From Streptomyces sp. L-9-10 (lineage in GTDB: Bacteria > Actinomycetota > Actinomycetes > Streptomycetales > Streptomycetaceae): DNA of 64,000 nt. The stretch is from NCBI RefSeq assembly GCF_004151105.1, contig NZ_PHRF01000027.1, forward strand, positions 273,916 to 337,915, in the 5' to 3' direction. Every line of letters begins with the position of its first letter. The stretch's first letter is position 1. The position numbers were made by a program, and so were the translations under genes. The notes below the pieces were generated by a model. It saw only the letters and a list, made by a program, of their open reading frames with translations, was not told where the DNA came from and did not search any database. Positions 51,864 to 61,382 of this stretch are shown here, piece by piece.

Positions 51864-52967
51864 TCAGGGGCGTCCCGCCGGCGGAACCTCCTCGTTCCTC
51901 GGCACCGGACCCGGTGGTGTTCCGTCCCCGAACGGCCGTCCGCCCAGCTCCTCCCGGTGGTGTGCGGTCAGCCAGCCGGACAGATCGGGGCCGAGGGGCA
52001 CGATGCCGGTCGGGTTGATACCGGTGTGCACCTGGTAGTAGTGCCGCTTGATGTGGTCGAAGTCCACCGTGTCGCCGAACCCCGGGGTCTGGTACAGGTC
52101 CCTCGCATAGGCCCACAGCACCGGGTCCTCGGTGAGCTTGGACCGGTTGCATTTGAAGTGTCCGTGGTAGACGGCGTCGAAGCGCACCAGGGTGGTGAAC
52201 AGCCGGATGTCCGCCTCGGTGAGGGTGTCCCCCACCAGATAGCGGCGGTCCGCCAGGCGCCGCGACACCTGGTCGAGACGGCGGAACAACGCGCGGTAGG
52301 CGTCCTCGTAGGCGCTCTGCCCGTTCGCGAACCCGGCGCGGTACACCCCGTTGTTGATATCCCGGTAGATCCCCTCCATGACGTCGTCGATCTCGTCGCG
52401 CAGCGGCTCCGGACAGAGATCGGGCGCGCCGGGCCGGTGCAGCGCCGTCCATTCGGTGGCGAGGTCCAGGGTGATCCGCTGGAAGTCGTTGGTCACGAGT
52501 TTCCCGCTCGGTACGTCCACGATCGCGGGCACGCTGACCCCGCCGGGATAGTCCGTCTCCCGCGCGTCGTACGCCTCGCCGAGGAAGCGGATGCCGAGGA
52601 CGGGGTCCCGGCCGTCCGGGGCCAGGGTGAAGCGCCAGCCGCGGTCGTCCTGGATCGGGTCGGCGATGGCGAGGGAGATCGCGTCCTCCAGGCCGAGGAG
52701 CCGACGCGAGATCAGGGCGCGGCTCGCCCAGGGGCAGGCGCGGCTGACCACGAGCCGGTAGCGGCCGGACTCGACGGGCCAGCCGTCCCGGCCGTCGGCC
52801 GTGATCCGGTCGGCGAAATGGCTCCTCGACCGTTTGAAGGGCTTCCTTCCGTACTCCGCGTTGCGCTCCGTGTTCTCGGTGCGCTCCGTGCTCTGCGTGC
52901 TCTCTGGGCTCTCTGGGCTCTCTCGGCTCTCTGGGCTCTCTGGGCTCTCTGAGGGAGTGCGGTTCAT
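51864..52967 (-). CDS. Glutathionyl-hydroquinone-reductase-like (Xi-class GST) protein
   Basis: A 367-residue cytoplasmic protein. The thioredoxin-like half has Cys78 in SRACPWA, the catalytic motif of glutathionyl-hydroquinone reductases, and YPGGVSVPAIVD; the helical C-terminal half has INNGVYRAGFA and DIRLFTTLVRFDAVYHGHFKCN, characteristic of the class. Streptomyces use mycothiol, so the thiol partner is probably mycothiol. The first 25 residues are tandem S-P-E/S-R-E tripeptides from a 9-base DNA repeat. ATG 52967 overlaps the stop of the upstream MFS gene (ATGA). Confidence 0.83.
   Translation of the reverse strand: MNRTPSESPESPESRESPESPESTQSTERTENTERNAEYGRKPFKRSRSHFADRITADGRDGWPVESGRYRLVVSRACPWASRALISRRLLGLEDAISLAIADPIQDDRGWRFTLAPDGRDPVLGIRFLGEAYDARETDYPGGVSVPAIVDVPSGKLVTNDFQRITLDLATEWTALHRPGAPDLCPEPLRDEIDDVMEGIYRDINNGVYRAGFANGQSAYEDAYRALFRRLDQVSRRLADRRYLVGDTLTEADIRLFTTLVRFDAVYHGHFKCNRSKLTEDPVLWAYARDLYQTPGFGDTVDFDHIKRHYYQVHTGINPTGIVPLGPDLSGWLTAHHREELGGRPFGDGTPPGPVPRNEEVPPAGRP
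52901..52954 (-). repeat. 9-base tandem repeat at GST N-terminus
   Basis: Six 9-base units (TCTCTGGGC or close) from 52901 to 52954. Read on the minus strand, within the N-terminal coding part, they give Pro-Glu-Ser triplets. Confidence 0.85.
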
Positions 52968-54478
52968 CGCTGGTCTCCTTTCGGCGGTGGGGACGCCCGG
53001 TGGGTGAAGGGCCGCGTCGGTCCCGTACCCCGCTTTCTGTCCCGGTGCGCCGTGGCCACGTCAGCGCTGGCGACCAGCAGTGCCGCGACCACGAACGCCA
53101 GCGAGACGATCAGCCCGTGGTCGAACGCCTTCGCCCAGCCGTCCGGTTCCACCTGGGCGAAGAAGACCGATCCCACGGCGGCGATACCGATCGCGGAGCC
53201 CACCCGCTGACCGGTCTGGAGCGTGCCTCCGGCGCTGCCTGCCATGGGCACCGGGACCTCGGAGAGCGTCAGGGTCTGGTTCGGTGTGATGACGAGCCCG
53301 CTGCCGAGGCCCGCCACCAGCAGCGGCACCGCCATCGCCCAGCCCGCGCTGTGTCCCGGCACCAGGTGTACGGCGAACGCGGTGGCCGCCAGACCGGCCG
53401 TCACCATGATCAGTCCGACCACGACCAGCGGCCTCCCGAAGCGGTTGACCAGCCGTCCTCCGATGCCCGCCGCCACGGCGGAGCCCACCGCGAAGGGGGT
53501 GATGGCCAGTCCGGCCTCCAGGGCGGAGTAGTGCAGTCCGCTCTGGAGATAGAGGGTGCTGATGAAGAAGATCGTGGTGAACCCGGCGAAGTACAGCAGG
53601 ATCAGCAGACATCCCAGCCAGTAGGAACGGACGCGGAAGAGCCGCAGGTCCAGCACCGGCTGGGTGCCGCCGGGCCGGCACCGGGACTCCCATTTCACGA
53701 AGCCCGTCAGCAGCGCGGCGGCGACGATCAGCAGCAGCCACTTCTCGCCGCCGTGCCACTGCTGCGACTGGACGAAGGGGAGCAGCAGTGCCAGCACGCC
53801 CGTGCCGAGCAGCAGTACCCCGAGGGGGTCGAGATCGCGTGGCCGTACGGGGGCCGCCGACGGGGTGTCCGGCAGCAGCCGCCGGGCCAGCAGCAGACAG
53901 ATGACGCCCAGTGGCAGATTGACGTAGAAGACCCAGCGCCACCCGTCCCGCGCACCCGCCAATTGGATGATCAGACCGCCCAGCAGCGGTCCCACGGCCG
54001 TCGAGATGCCGACCACCATTCCGAACATGCCGAAGGCGCGGCCCCGCTCACGGCCGGTGAACATCTGCTGGATCAGTGCGGAGATCTGGGGGGTGACGAT
54101 GCCTCCGGCGAAGCCCTGCACCAGCCGGGCGATCACCAGCCAGAGACTGGACTGGGCGGCTCCGCAGGCCGCCGAGGCCAGGGTGAAGAGCGTGAGCCCG
54201 ATCATGAAGACCGGGCGCCGGCCCCGGGCGTCGCCGAGCCGCCCGGCGGGGATCAGGAAGAGACCGAAGGCGAGCGCGTAGCCGGACAGCACCCATTGGA
54301 GGTCGGAGACCGGGGTGCGCAGCCCTTCGCGGATCAACGGCAGGGCCACATTGACGATGGAGACGTCCAGGAGCGTCATGAAGCCCGCGACCAGACATAC
54401 GGCCAGGGCCTTCCAGCGCCGGGGGTCCGGCGCCGCGGCGGCGTCCTGCCCGCTCCCCCGCCCTGTATCTCCGGCCAT
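52964..54478 (-). CDS. MFS exporter, DHA2 (EmrB/QacA) type, 14 helices
   Basis: A 504-residue drug:H+ antiporter. LLDVSIVNVALPLIREGL in helix 1 (the DHA2 motif D1), PAGRLGDARGRRPVF (motif A), and GLGSGLVITPNQTLTLSEVP (late motif) are present, with 14 hydrophobic stretches. ATG 54478 (MAGDTGRG). It is the first gene of a two-gene operon with the quinone-reductase-like protein, so the pair may detoxify and export quinones or other electrophiles. It converges with nothing; the M4 peptidase lies upstream on the same strand. Confidence 0.87.
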   Translation of the reverse strand: MAGDTGRGSGQDAAAAPDPRRWKALAVCLVAGFMTLLDVSIVNVALPLIREGLRTPVSDLQWVLSGYALAFGLFLIPAGRLGDARGRRPVFMIGLTLFTLASAACGAAQSSLWLVIARLVQGFAGGIVTPQISALIQQMFTGRERGRAFGMFGMVVGISTAVGPLLGGLIIQLAGARDGWRWVFYVNLPLGVICLLLARRLLPDTPSAAPVRPRDLDPLGVLLLGTGVLALLLPFVQSQQWHGGEKWLLLIVAAALLTGFVKWESRCRPGGTQPVLDLRLFRVRSYWLGCLLILLYFAGFTTIFFISTLYLQSGLHYSALEAGLAITPFAVGSAVAAGIGGRLVNRFGRPLVVVGLIMVTAGLAATAFAVHLVPGHSAGWAMAVPLLVAGLGSGLVITPNQTLTLSEVPVPMAGSAGGTLQTGQRVGSAIGIAAVGSVFFAQVEPDGWAKAFDHGLIVSLAFVVAALLVASADVATAHRDRKRGTGPTRPFTHRASPPPKGDQR

Positions 54479-54638
54479 GAATCGCACCCTAGTTCGCGGG
54501 TCCCGATCCCTCACCCGGAGCGCGCCGACCGGTGGACAGGGCGGCGCGGACGGGGTACGGGCCCGCGCGTGGAGCGCGCGGGCCCGTACCCCGTCGAGTC
54601 GGTCGCTTTCCCTCAAACCCCGTGCCGGACCGCGGGGG

Positions 54639-56279
54639 TCACTTCACGTTGATGGCGGTCCAGGCGGCGCCGACCGCCTTGTACTCGGCGCTGGTCGTGC
54701 CGTACAGGGCGCCCGCCGCGCTCAGCGTCGCGGTGCGCGCCTTCGCGTAGTTGGTGGAGGACGTCATGTACGTGGTCAGCGCCTTGTACCAGATCTGCGT
54801 GGCCTTGTCGCGGCCGATGCCGGTGACAGTGGAGCCGTCGTACGTGGGGCTGTTGTAGCTCACGCCGTTGACCGTCTTCGCGCCGCTGCCCTCGGACAGC
54901 AGGTAGAAGAAGTGGTTGGCCGGGCCCGAGGAGTAGTGGACGTCGATGTTGCCCAGGGTGGACGACCAGTAGTCCTTCGAGGCGCCGTCCTTGCTCGGCT
55001 TGTCCTGGTAGCGCAGCGGCGTGCCGTCGCCGTTGATGTTGATCTTCTCGCCGATGAGGTAGTCGCCCGGGTCGCTCGCGGTGTTCGAGTAGAACTCGAC
55101 CGCGGTGGCGAAGATGTCGGAGGTCGCCTCGTTGAGACCGCCGGACTCACCGCTGTAGGTGAGGTTGGCGGTGGCGGCGGTGACGCCGTGGCTCATCTCG
55201 TGCGCGGCCACGTCCAGCGAGGTCAGCGGGTTGGCGTTGCCCGAGCCGTCGCCGTAGGTCATGCAGAAGCAGCTGTCGCTCCAGAACGCGTTCACGTAGT
55301 TGTTGCCGTAGTGGACGCGGGAGTAGGAGCCGACCCCGTTGTTCTTGATGCCGTTGCGGCCCAGCACGTTCTTGAAGAAGTCCCAGGTCTCGGCCGCGCC
55401 GTAGTGCGCGTCGACGGCGGCGGTCTGCCGGCCGCCGGCCCAGACGTCGTCGGCGTCGGTGAAGAGCGTGCCGGTGCCCGAGGTGCCCTGGTTCAGGTCG
55501 TACGTCTTGTGGCTGCCGCGAGCGCCGTCGGTGAGGTTGTACGTGGTGCCGCTCTTGGTGGTGCCGAGCGTCACCGAGCCGTTGTACTTGCCGGTGCCGG
55601 TGCCGGCCTCGATGGCCTCGTCGGTGAAGAGCTGCTTGCCGGTGGCCGCGTCGGTGACGACGTGCAGCTCGCTCGGAGTGCCGTCGGGCTGGACGCCCTT
55701 GACGACGGTCTCCCAGGCCAGCACGGGCTTGCCGGTCGCGGCCCAGATCACCTTGCGGGGCGCGGTGTCCGCCGCGGCCTTGGCGGTCTTCTCCGCCGAA
55801 GCGGCCTTCAGCGCGCTCGACTTCGCGGTGGCCGCGGGGAGTTCGGCGGCGGTGGAGGGCACGGCTATTCGGGCCGTGGTCGCCTTGGTCACGCTGCGCG
55901 CGCCGGCCGGGGCCTCGTGGACGACGAGGTCGCCGCCGAGGACGGGCAGGCCCGCGTAGGTCCGCTCGTAACGGGTGTGGACGGTTCCGTCGGCGTCCTT
56001 GATGACGTCCCGGACGACGAGCTTCTCCTGGGCGCCGAGGCCGAGGGCACCGGCCTCGCTCGCGGCGTCCGCCTGGGCGGACTTGATGGCGTCGACGCGC
56101 TGGGCCGGGCTGAGCTCCAGAGCTGTGGCGCCGCTCTCCCGGGTGGGGTCGGGCTGGGCGGCGGCCGGCCCCGACTGGACGCCGACGACCACCATGGCGG
56201 CGGAGGCGACCAGGGCGGCGACACGGACGACGTTCTTGCGGGAGGTGTGCGTGCGGGGGGTGGAAGCTACGAGTCTCAC
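54639..56279 (-). CDS. Secreted M4-family (thermolysin-like) metallopeptidase
   Basis: A 546-residue zymogen. Signal peptide to about 41 (VVVGVQSGPAAAQ), an FTP/PepSY propeptide region (about 65-215) and the mature M4 domain from about 230. The zinc motif is HEMSH at 360-364 with the third ligand in GGLNEATSD about 20 residues later; HYSSGPANHFFYLL has the second active-site His. Expected to degrade extracellular proteins and maybe process neighbouring secreted enzymes. The GTG start at 56279 follows GGAG. Confidence 0.92.
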   Translation of the reverse strand: MRLVASTPRTHTSRKNVVRVAALVASAAMVVVGVQSGPAAAQPDPTRESGATALELSPAQRVDAIKSAQADAASEAGALGLGAQEKLVVRDVIKDADGTVHTRYERTYAGLPVLGGDLVVHEAPAGARSVTKATTARIAVPSTAAELPAATAKSSALKAASAEKTAKAAADTAPRKVIWAATGKPVLAWETVVKGVQPDGTPSELHVVTDAATGKQLFTDEAIEAGTGTGKYNGSVTLGTTKSGTTYNLTDGARGSHKTYDLNQGTSGTGTLFTDADDVWAGGRQTAAVDAHYGAAETWDFFKNVLGRNGIKNNGVGSYSRVHYGNNYVNAFWSDSCFCMTYGDGSGNANPLTSLDVAAHEMSHGVTAATANLTYSGESGGLNEATSDIFATAVEFYSNTASDPGDYLIGEKININGDGTPLRYQDKPSKDGASKDYWSSTLGNIDVHYSSGPANHFFYLLSEGSGAKTVNGVSYNSPTYDGSTVTGIGRDKATQIWYKALTTYMTSSTNYAKARTATLSAAGALYGTTSAEYKAVGAAWTAINVK

Positions 56280-56611
56280 TCAGTCTCCAAGAGTGCCGGG
56301 CCGTCGGTAACGGCCCTGTGTGGGGAAGCGGCGGCCATGGGTGGACCGTCGCCCGATGGTGCTGAGCTGTGCGCGTGCCGTGAACAGGCTCACCGCGTGA
56401 TGCACCCGCGCTGAGCCGTCCAGAGAGTGACATCGATCGGACTCGTAGGAACAGATCAGATACCAGGATTTGACCTTGTGTTGTCAATTCAGTGCGGCAT
56501 ACAGACATCAATCGGTCGCATGGACGGTGGAGTTGACAGCGGGAGGGCCCCGCGCCGGGGAGGCGCGGGACCCTCCGTGAGCAATCGGTCATACGCCATG
56601 AAAAGCCGCCG
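56280..56611. other. Intergenic region, M4 peptidase / GH48
   Basis: 332 bases between two minus-strand genes. It contains the GH48 terminator (56542-56576) and, nearer the peptidase, an AT-rich part (56430-56515) that is the probable peptidase promoter. Confidence 0.55.
56542..56576 (-). terminator. Hairpin after GH48 gene
   Basis: GGAGGG then CCCGCGCC (56542-56556) pair with GGCGCGGG then CCCTCC (56562-56576), one mismatch, loop of five bases. Located just past the GH48 stop. Confidence 0.75.
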
Positions 56612-59600
56612 CTATTCGAAGAGATCGGCGTACGAGCCGAGGGCCAGCGCGATGTCGGCCTGCGCCCAGAAGCGGTGGTACGTGAAGGTCGGCGCGGCCC
56701 CGCCGTTCAGATACGCCTCGACCTTCGACCAGGCCGGGTCGTCCTCGTAGAAGGACCGGATCGACGCGAAGGTGGAACTCCCGTTGATCACGTCGCCGTT
56801 GGGCATGGTGCCGGTCCAGCCGCTCGGCACGTAGACCGGGTCGTCGAAGCGGCTGTAGTCGGCGCGGGTCTCCGGGACCGCGATCCCCAGCGCGTCCCGG
56901 TGGTGGTCCCACATCCCGTCGAGGAGTGCCTTCGCGGTGGTCCTGGCCGCCGCGTTGCCGGACTTCGCGGCGTAGTAGGAGAGGGTCTTGGCGTACGCGG
57001 CGGCCACCCCGACGTCATTGGTGTAGTCGGCGACGGTCACACGCAGACCGGTGTTGGCGCCGGGCGTGGTGGCGTTCCAGGTGTCGGGCTTGCCGGACCA
57101 CTGGAGGGTCGACGGGATCCGGTACGTACCGTCGGGGTTGACGGTGGTCTTGGACAGGGCCCAGGAGACCCACTTGTCCAGCACGGCCTTGGCGGCGCTG
57201 TCGCCGGTCTGGTGGTAGTACTCCGCGACCCGCTCCATGGACCAGGCCTGGAAGCCGAACCACTGGTTGGACGGCGGGTCGTGGTAGACGGGCGCCTCGT
57301 CGTAGTACATGCCGTAGAAGGTCGGGGTGCCGGCCGGAGGCTGCGCGTACCGGCCCTGCCAGCTGTTGGTGGCGCCGCCCGCGATGCCGCCCTCGGCGGA
57401 CTGGAGCCAGCGGTAGAACTCCACCTGCCGTTTGAGGCTGGTGTTCCAGTCCTGCTGTCCGGTGGCGGAGGCGGGCTTGAGATCGGCGTACGAACTCAGC
57501 GCCCAGGCGGCCATCGGGTTCTGGTACCCGCTGTGGCTGAAACTGGAGCCGATACGCCAGGCCCAGCCGGCCGAGGCATCGGTGGCACCGCCCCAGGCGT
57601 AGTACCAGGAGAGCAGGTAGTGCGAGCTGTTCTTGCCGCTGCCCGCCGGGCAGGCCGTCTCGCCCACACAGCCGCCGACCTTCTTGAAGTACTTGTCGTA
57701 CATCGCGTAGCGGAGGTAGTCCCCCATCTTGGCCGCCTTGGCGACATTGGCCGCGACCTCGCCGCCTTTGCCCTGCTCCTTGGCCCACTCCGATGCCCAG
57801 TAGGCGGCCTGGATGGCGCGGGCGTCGGCGTCCGGCGCGTTGGTGAACTTCCACTGCTTCGCGTAGGAGGCGTCCCCGGTGAACAGGTCCAGATAGCCGT
57901 TCCTGCCGCCGTACTTGAAGGCGTCGCAGGTCGGCTGGGTCACGGTCTCCCAGACGGACTCCTGCGGGCCGCGCTGGAAGGTGTTGATGTACGAGGGGCC
58001 CTGATCGGCCGGTCCCGCCTCGCACTTCCCCGGCGAGTTGCCGAAGCCGTAGACGTTGTCGACGTCCTGGATCCAGTGCATGCCATAGATGTCATCGGTG
58101 CCGTAGGCGCTCTTCAGCTCCCCGGCCAGGGGGTCGTTGCCGACCGCGACATTGCCGTTGAGCTGCGAGGGGTACTGCGAGGGCAGATCCCACTCGGGGG
58201 CGTAGGTGGCCGGTTTCGACGCGTTGTAGAAGCTGTTCGTGGGCTGGTCGGCGTGGGTGGGGATCATGTACTTCTCCATGGTGGCCCACGCGCCGTTGAA
58301 CTTGCTCCAGTCGCCGGTGACCTTGCCGTACATGGCCTGGAGCCAGATCAGATAGCTGTACGCCTCGGAGGTCGTCTCGTGGCCCTGGTCGGGCGCCTCG
58401 ACGATCAGGGTCTCCACCGAGTGGTACGGGATGCCCTCGGGCGAGAAGTAGCCGGCGGCCGGGTCGGTGATCTTGCCGTACAGATCGAGGAACCGCGCGT
58501 TGTAGGTGCCGGCCGCGGCCAGCTGGGTGACGGTCACCTCGGCCTTGGTCTGGCCGGGCGCGGTCGCGGTGAAGGTGGCGGCGCCGGTGCCGGTGGCCGC
58601 TGCGGAGACGGTCACCTGCTGGGCGGTGTTCCAGTTGGCGCCGGTGAAGGTGAGGGTGGAGCCGGAGGTGAGGGTGAGGCCGGTGTTGCCCGCGGTACGG
58701 GCCACGGTGACCGTCACATCGGCGGCGGGCCGGGTGGAGAGCTTCACCCCGAAGGTGCCGGTCCCGCCCTGCTGTACGCCGAGTTGGGCGGGGCTCGCGA
58801 CCAGGGACGGGCCCGTGGCGACCCGTACGCCGACCGGGGTGGACTCCGCCGCGGCGCCCTGGCCGTCGTATGCCTTCGCGTAGAGCGAGAGATCGCCGGC
58901 GGGGACGTCCGCGTAGTCGAAGGTGTACGGGGAGGAGGTGTCCGTGCCGAGCAGCCGGGTGTCGCTGTAGAACTCGACCTTGGAGATCCCGGCGCCGTCG
59001 GCGGCGACGGCGGTGGCGGCCATCGGGATGGTGCCGCCCGCGGTGAACACCGCGCCGGGCGCCGGACTGGTCAGCACGGTGAGGGGCGGCTGATGCGCGC
59101 CCGTGCAGCGCACGCCGTTGACGGTGAAGACGGTGGGCGCGGTGTTGGTGCCGCTGTAGGTGAAGTTGGCGCCGGCGGTCGCCGCAGCTCCTGGGGCGAT
59201 CCGCGCGTTGTGCGCGGCGTTCGTGACGGTGACGGTCCTGCCGGACTGGCTCCAGCCGCCGTTCCAGCCGTTGGTGAGCTTCTGGTCCCCGGAGTGGTCG
59301 TAGCCGAGCGTCCAGCCGTCGATGGGGTCCGTACCGCGATTGGTGATCGTGAGGTCGGCAGTGAAGCCTGTGCCCCAGTCATTGGTCTTGTAGTCGACAC
59401 CGCACTGGACGGCCGCGGCGTGCGCGGGGGTGCCGTTGACCGCGGTGAGGCCGAGCGGCAGGGAGAGGGCGGCGGCCAGCGCGGTGAGCAGGCGCCGGAC
59501 TCCGCGCTGCCGCACCCCGCGCGGTCGCGTTTCAGACGGCCGGCTTTCACCCGGCCGGACGTCACGCGGTGTGCCGGATCTTCCGGGTGGCGGTGGTGCC

Positions 59601-59629
59601 CCTGGCGGTGAACCTCGTAAGCCGGGCAT
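56612..59629 (-). CDS. Secreted GH48 cellulase (processive) with CBM2
   Basis: A 1005-residue exported enzyme. A long n-region and signal peptide end near residue 72 ([11 protein letters not shown]). CBM2 (about 75-175: [40 protein letters not shown]) binds cellulose; two beta-sandwich linker domains follow (about 180-290, 290-375), then GH48 (about 380-1005) with [20 protein letters not shown] carrying the proton-donor Glu and [18 protein letters not shown]48 enzymes are reducing-end cellobiohydrolases and usual partners of GH6. ATG 59629 follows GGAGG. CebR box at the promoter. Divergent from GH5-GH6. Confidence 0.94.
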   Translation of the reverse strand: MPGLRGSPPGAPPPPGRSGTPRDVRPGESRPSETRPRGVRQRGVRRLLTALAAALSLPLGLTAVNGTPAHAAAVQCGVDYKTNDWGTGFTADLTITNRGTDPIDGWTLGYDHSGDQKLTNGWNGGWSQSGRTVTVTNAAHNARIAPGAAATAGANFTYSGTNTAPTVFTVNGVRCTGAHQPPLTVLTSPAPGAVFTAGGTIPMAATAVAADGAGISKVEFYSDTRLLGTDTSSPYTFDYADVPAGDLSLYAKAYDGQGAAAESTPVGVRVATGPSLVASPAQLGVQQGGTGTFGVKLSTRPAADVTVTVARTAGNTGLTLTSGSTLTFTGANWNTAQQVTVSAAATGTGAATFTATAPGQTKAEVTVTQLAAAGTYNARFLDLYGKITDPAAGYFSPEGIPYHSVETLIVEAPDQGHETTSEAYSYLIWLQAMYGKVTGDWSKFNGAWATMEKYMIPTHADQPTNSFYNASKPATYAPEWDLPSQYPSQLNGNVAVGNDPLAGELKSAYGTDDIYGMHWIQDVDNVYGFGNSPGKCEAGPADQGPSYINTFQRGPQESVWETVTQPTCDAFKYGGRNGYLDLFTGDASYAKQWKFTNAPDADARAIQAAYWASEWAKEQGKGGEVAANVAKAAKMGDYLRYAMYDKYFKKVGGCVGETACPAGSGKNSSHYLLSWYYAWGGATDASAGWAWRIGSSFSHSGYQNPMAAWALSSYADLKPASATGQQDWNTSLKRQVEFYRWLQSAEGGIAGGATNSWQGRYAQPPAGTPTFYGMYYDEAPVYHDPPSNQWFGFQAWSMERVAEYYHQTGDSAAKAVLDKWVSWALSKTTVNPDGTYRIPSTLQWSGKPDTWNATTPGANTGLRVTVADYTNDVGVAAAYAKTLSYYAAKSGNAAARTTAKALLDGMWDHHRDALGIAVPETRADYSRFDDPVYVPSGWTGTMPNGDVINGSSTFASIRSFYEDDPAWSKVEAYLNGGAAPTFTYHRFWAQADIALALGSYADLFE

Positions 59630-59680
59630 GGGGTGGTCCTCCTCGCGGTCCGGTGCGGGTGGTGTGGGGGTGCGAACCAG

Positions 59681-59694
59681 TGGGAGCGCTCCCA
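59681..59694 (-). promoter_or_regulatory. CebR box at GH48 promoter
   Basis: TGGGAGCGCTCCCA is the exact 14-base consensus of the cellobiose-responsive LacI-family repressor CebR (CelR in Thermobifida). It directly follows the -10 element. Confidence 0.9.
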
Positions 59695-59723
59695 AGCGTT
59701 GAGCGGGACCGTGGACCTGTCAA
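59695..59723 (-). promoter_or_regulatory. GH48 promoter
   Basis: Read on the minus strand, TTGACA (59718-59723) and AACGCT (59695-59700) are 17 bases apart; the CebR box begins at the next base. Confidence 0.6.
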
Positions 59724-59782
59724 GAGTTTGAACGCGACGCATGTCCGGGCGAGTTGTCAGATAAAAGAATTCAACTGGGCTG

Positions 59783-59810
59783 TTGACTCAGGCGACTTCG
59801 GCGCTACCGT
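59783..59810 (+). promoter_or_regulatory. GH5-GH6 promoter
   Basis: TTGACT (59783-59788) and TACCGT (59805-59810) with 16-base spacing; the CebR-like box starts 15 bases after the -10. Confidence 0.6.
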
Positions 59811-59824
59811 CGGAAGCCAACCAG

Positions 59825-59838
59825 TGGGAGCGCTTCCA
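59825..59838 (+). promoter_or_regulatory. CebR-like box at GH5-GH6 promoter
   Basis: TGGGAGCGCTTCCA differs from the CebR consensus by one base (T for C). It lies at the expected start point, 51 bases before the GH5 start codon. Confidence 0.85.
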
Positions 59839-59888
59839 TCAGTCATACGCCGCGTCAGGCGGCGTATCGGCCATCGAGGAGTCGCTCC

Positions 59889-61382
59889 ATGCGAGCACCA
59901 CCACGCCTCACCGCACTGCTGGCCGCCGCGGCCCTGGCCGTGGCGGGCACCGCTCTCGTCCCGCAGCCGACCGCGTCGGGAACCGCGGCCGGCTGCACCG
60001 TCGCCTACAGCACCACCGGTCAGTGGGACAGTGGCTTCCAGGGCGCTGTCACGCTCACCAACAACGGGTCACCCGTCGAGAACTGGACACTCACCTTCGA
60101 CTTCCCCGGAAGCCAGAAGGTGACCCAGGGCTGGAACGGGAAGTGGTCGCAGTCCGGGAGGACCGTGACCGCCGTCAACGAGAGCTGGAACGGGAAGATC
60201 GCCACCGGCGGCTCGCTCAGCGCCGGGTTCATCGCCTCCTGGTCCGGGTCCAACCCGGCGCCCACCGCGTTCAGGCTCAACGGCGTGGCGTGCGACGGCG
60301 GTCCGGGACCGGGAGACCCCTCCGATCCACCGACCGACCCGCCGACCGATCCGCCGGGACCGGGCGGCACTCCACCGAAGCTGCGCGCCTCGGGCAACAA
60401 ACTGGTCGACGAGAACGGCACGACCCGCCGCATGCTCGGCGTGAACCGCTCCGGCGGCGAGTTCGCGTGTATCCAGGGCTACGGCATCTTCGACGGTCCG
60501 GTGGACGACGCGTCGGTGCGGGCCATCGCCGACTGGAAGGTCAACACCGTACGGATACCGCTCAACGAGGAGTGCTGGCTCGGCCTCGCGCATGTGAAGC
60601 CGGAGTACGCCGGCGCGAACTACATCGCCGCGGTCAGGCAGTTCGTGACCAGGCTGGAGGCACACGGCATCACTCCGGTCGTCGAACTGCACTGGACCCA
60701 CGGCAGGTACACGGGCAACGACAACCACTGCCCGGACACCGAGTACGCGACCTGCCAGAAGCCGATGCCGAACGCGCGGTACACACCGGCCTTCTGGACC
60801 TCGGTCGCACAGGCCTTCAAGGACGACCCGGCGGTGGTCTTCGACCTCTTCAACGAGCCGTTCCCGGACCGGGCCACCAGTGATATCAACGCGGCCTGGA
60901 CCTGCTGGCGCGATGGCGGCACCTGCCCGGGGATCGATTTCGAAGTGGCCGGGATGCAGTCGCTGGTGAACGCGGTACGGGCCACCGGCGCCCGGAACCT
61001 GGTGCTGATCCCCGGCATCGCCTACTCCAACGACATGCGGCAGTGGCTGAAGTACCGGCCCGCCGACCCGGCGGGCAATCTGGCCGCCGCCTGGCACACG
61101 TACAACTTCAACGTCTGCGCGAGCGAGAGCTGCTGGAACGAACAGCTCGCGCCGGTGGCCGCCGAAGTGCCCTTCGTGGCGGGCGAGATCGGCGAGAACA
61201 CCTGCTCGCACGGCTATATCGACCGGGTCATGGCCTGGCTCGACAGCCATGGCGCCTCGTATCTCGGGTGGACCTGGAACACCTGGGACTGCTCCTCGGG
61301 ACCCGCTCTGATCAGCGACTACAACGGCACGCCCACCAGTTTCGGCGTAGGACTCCGTGACCATCTGAAGGGACTCTCATGA
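59889..61382 (+). CDS. Secreted GH5 endoglucanase with CBM2
   Basis: A 497-residue exported cellulase. Signal to about 34, CBM2 (about 35-137: [39 protein letters not shown]), an Asp/Pro linker (PTDPPTDPPG) and GH5 from about 163. Acid/base Glu323 in FDLFNEPF and nucleophile Glu433 in VAGEIGEN are present, with ELHWTH before. Cleaves cellulose internally. ATG 59889 follows GAGG. The stop overlaps the GH6 start (ATGA). Confidence 0.93.
   Translation: MRAPPRLTALLAAAALAVAGTALVPQPTASGTAAGCTVAYSTTGQWDSGFQGAVTLTNNGSPVENWTLTFDFPGSQKVTQGWNGKWSQSGRTVTAVNESWNGKIATGGSLSAGFIASWSGSNPAPTAFRLNGVACDGGPGPGDPSDPPTDPPTDPPGPGGTPPKLRASGNKLVDENGTTRRMLGVNRSGGEFACIQGYGIFDGPVDDASVRAIADWKVNTVRIPLNEECWLGLAHVKPEYAGANYIAAVRQFVTRLEAHGITPVVELHWTHGRYTGNDNHCPDTEYATCQKPMPNARYTPAFWTSVAQAFKDDPAVVFDLFNEPFPDRATSDINAAWTCWRDGGTCPGIDFEVAGMQSLVNAVRATGARNLVLIPGIAYSNDMRQWLKYRPADPAGNLAAAWHTYNFNVCASESCWNEQLAPVAAEVPFVAGEIGENTCSHGYIDRVMAWLDSHGASYLGWTWNTWDCSSGPALISDYNGTPTSFGVGLRDHLKGLS

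Noticed and set aside
56675..59611. Open frame of 978 codons on the plus strand opposite GH48.
   Set aside because: Antisense to a certain GH48 gene; repetitive Val/Gly/Arg composition and no family. A product of high GC.
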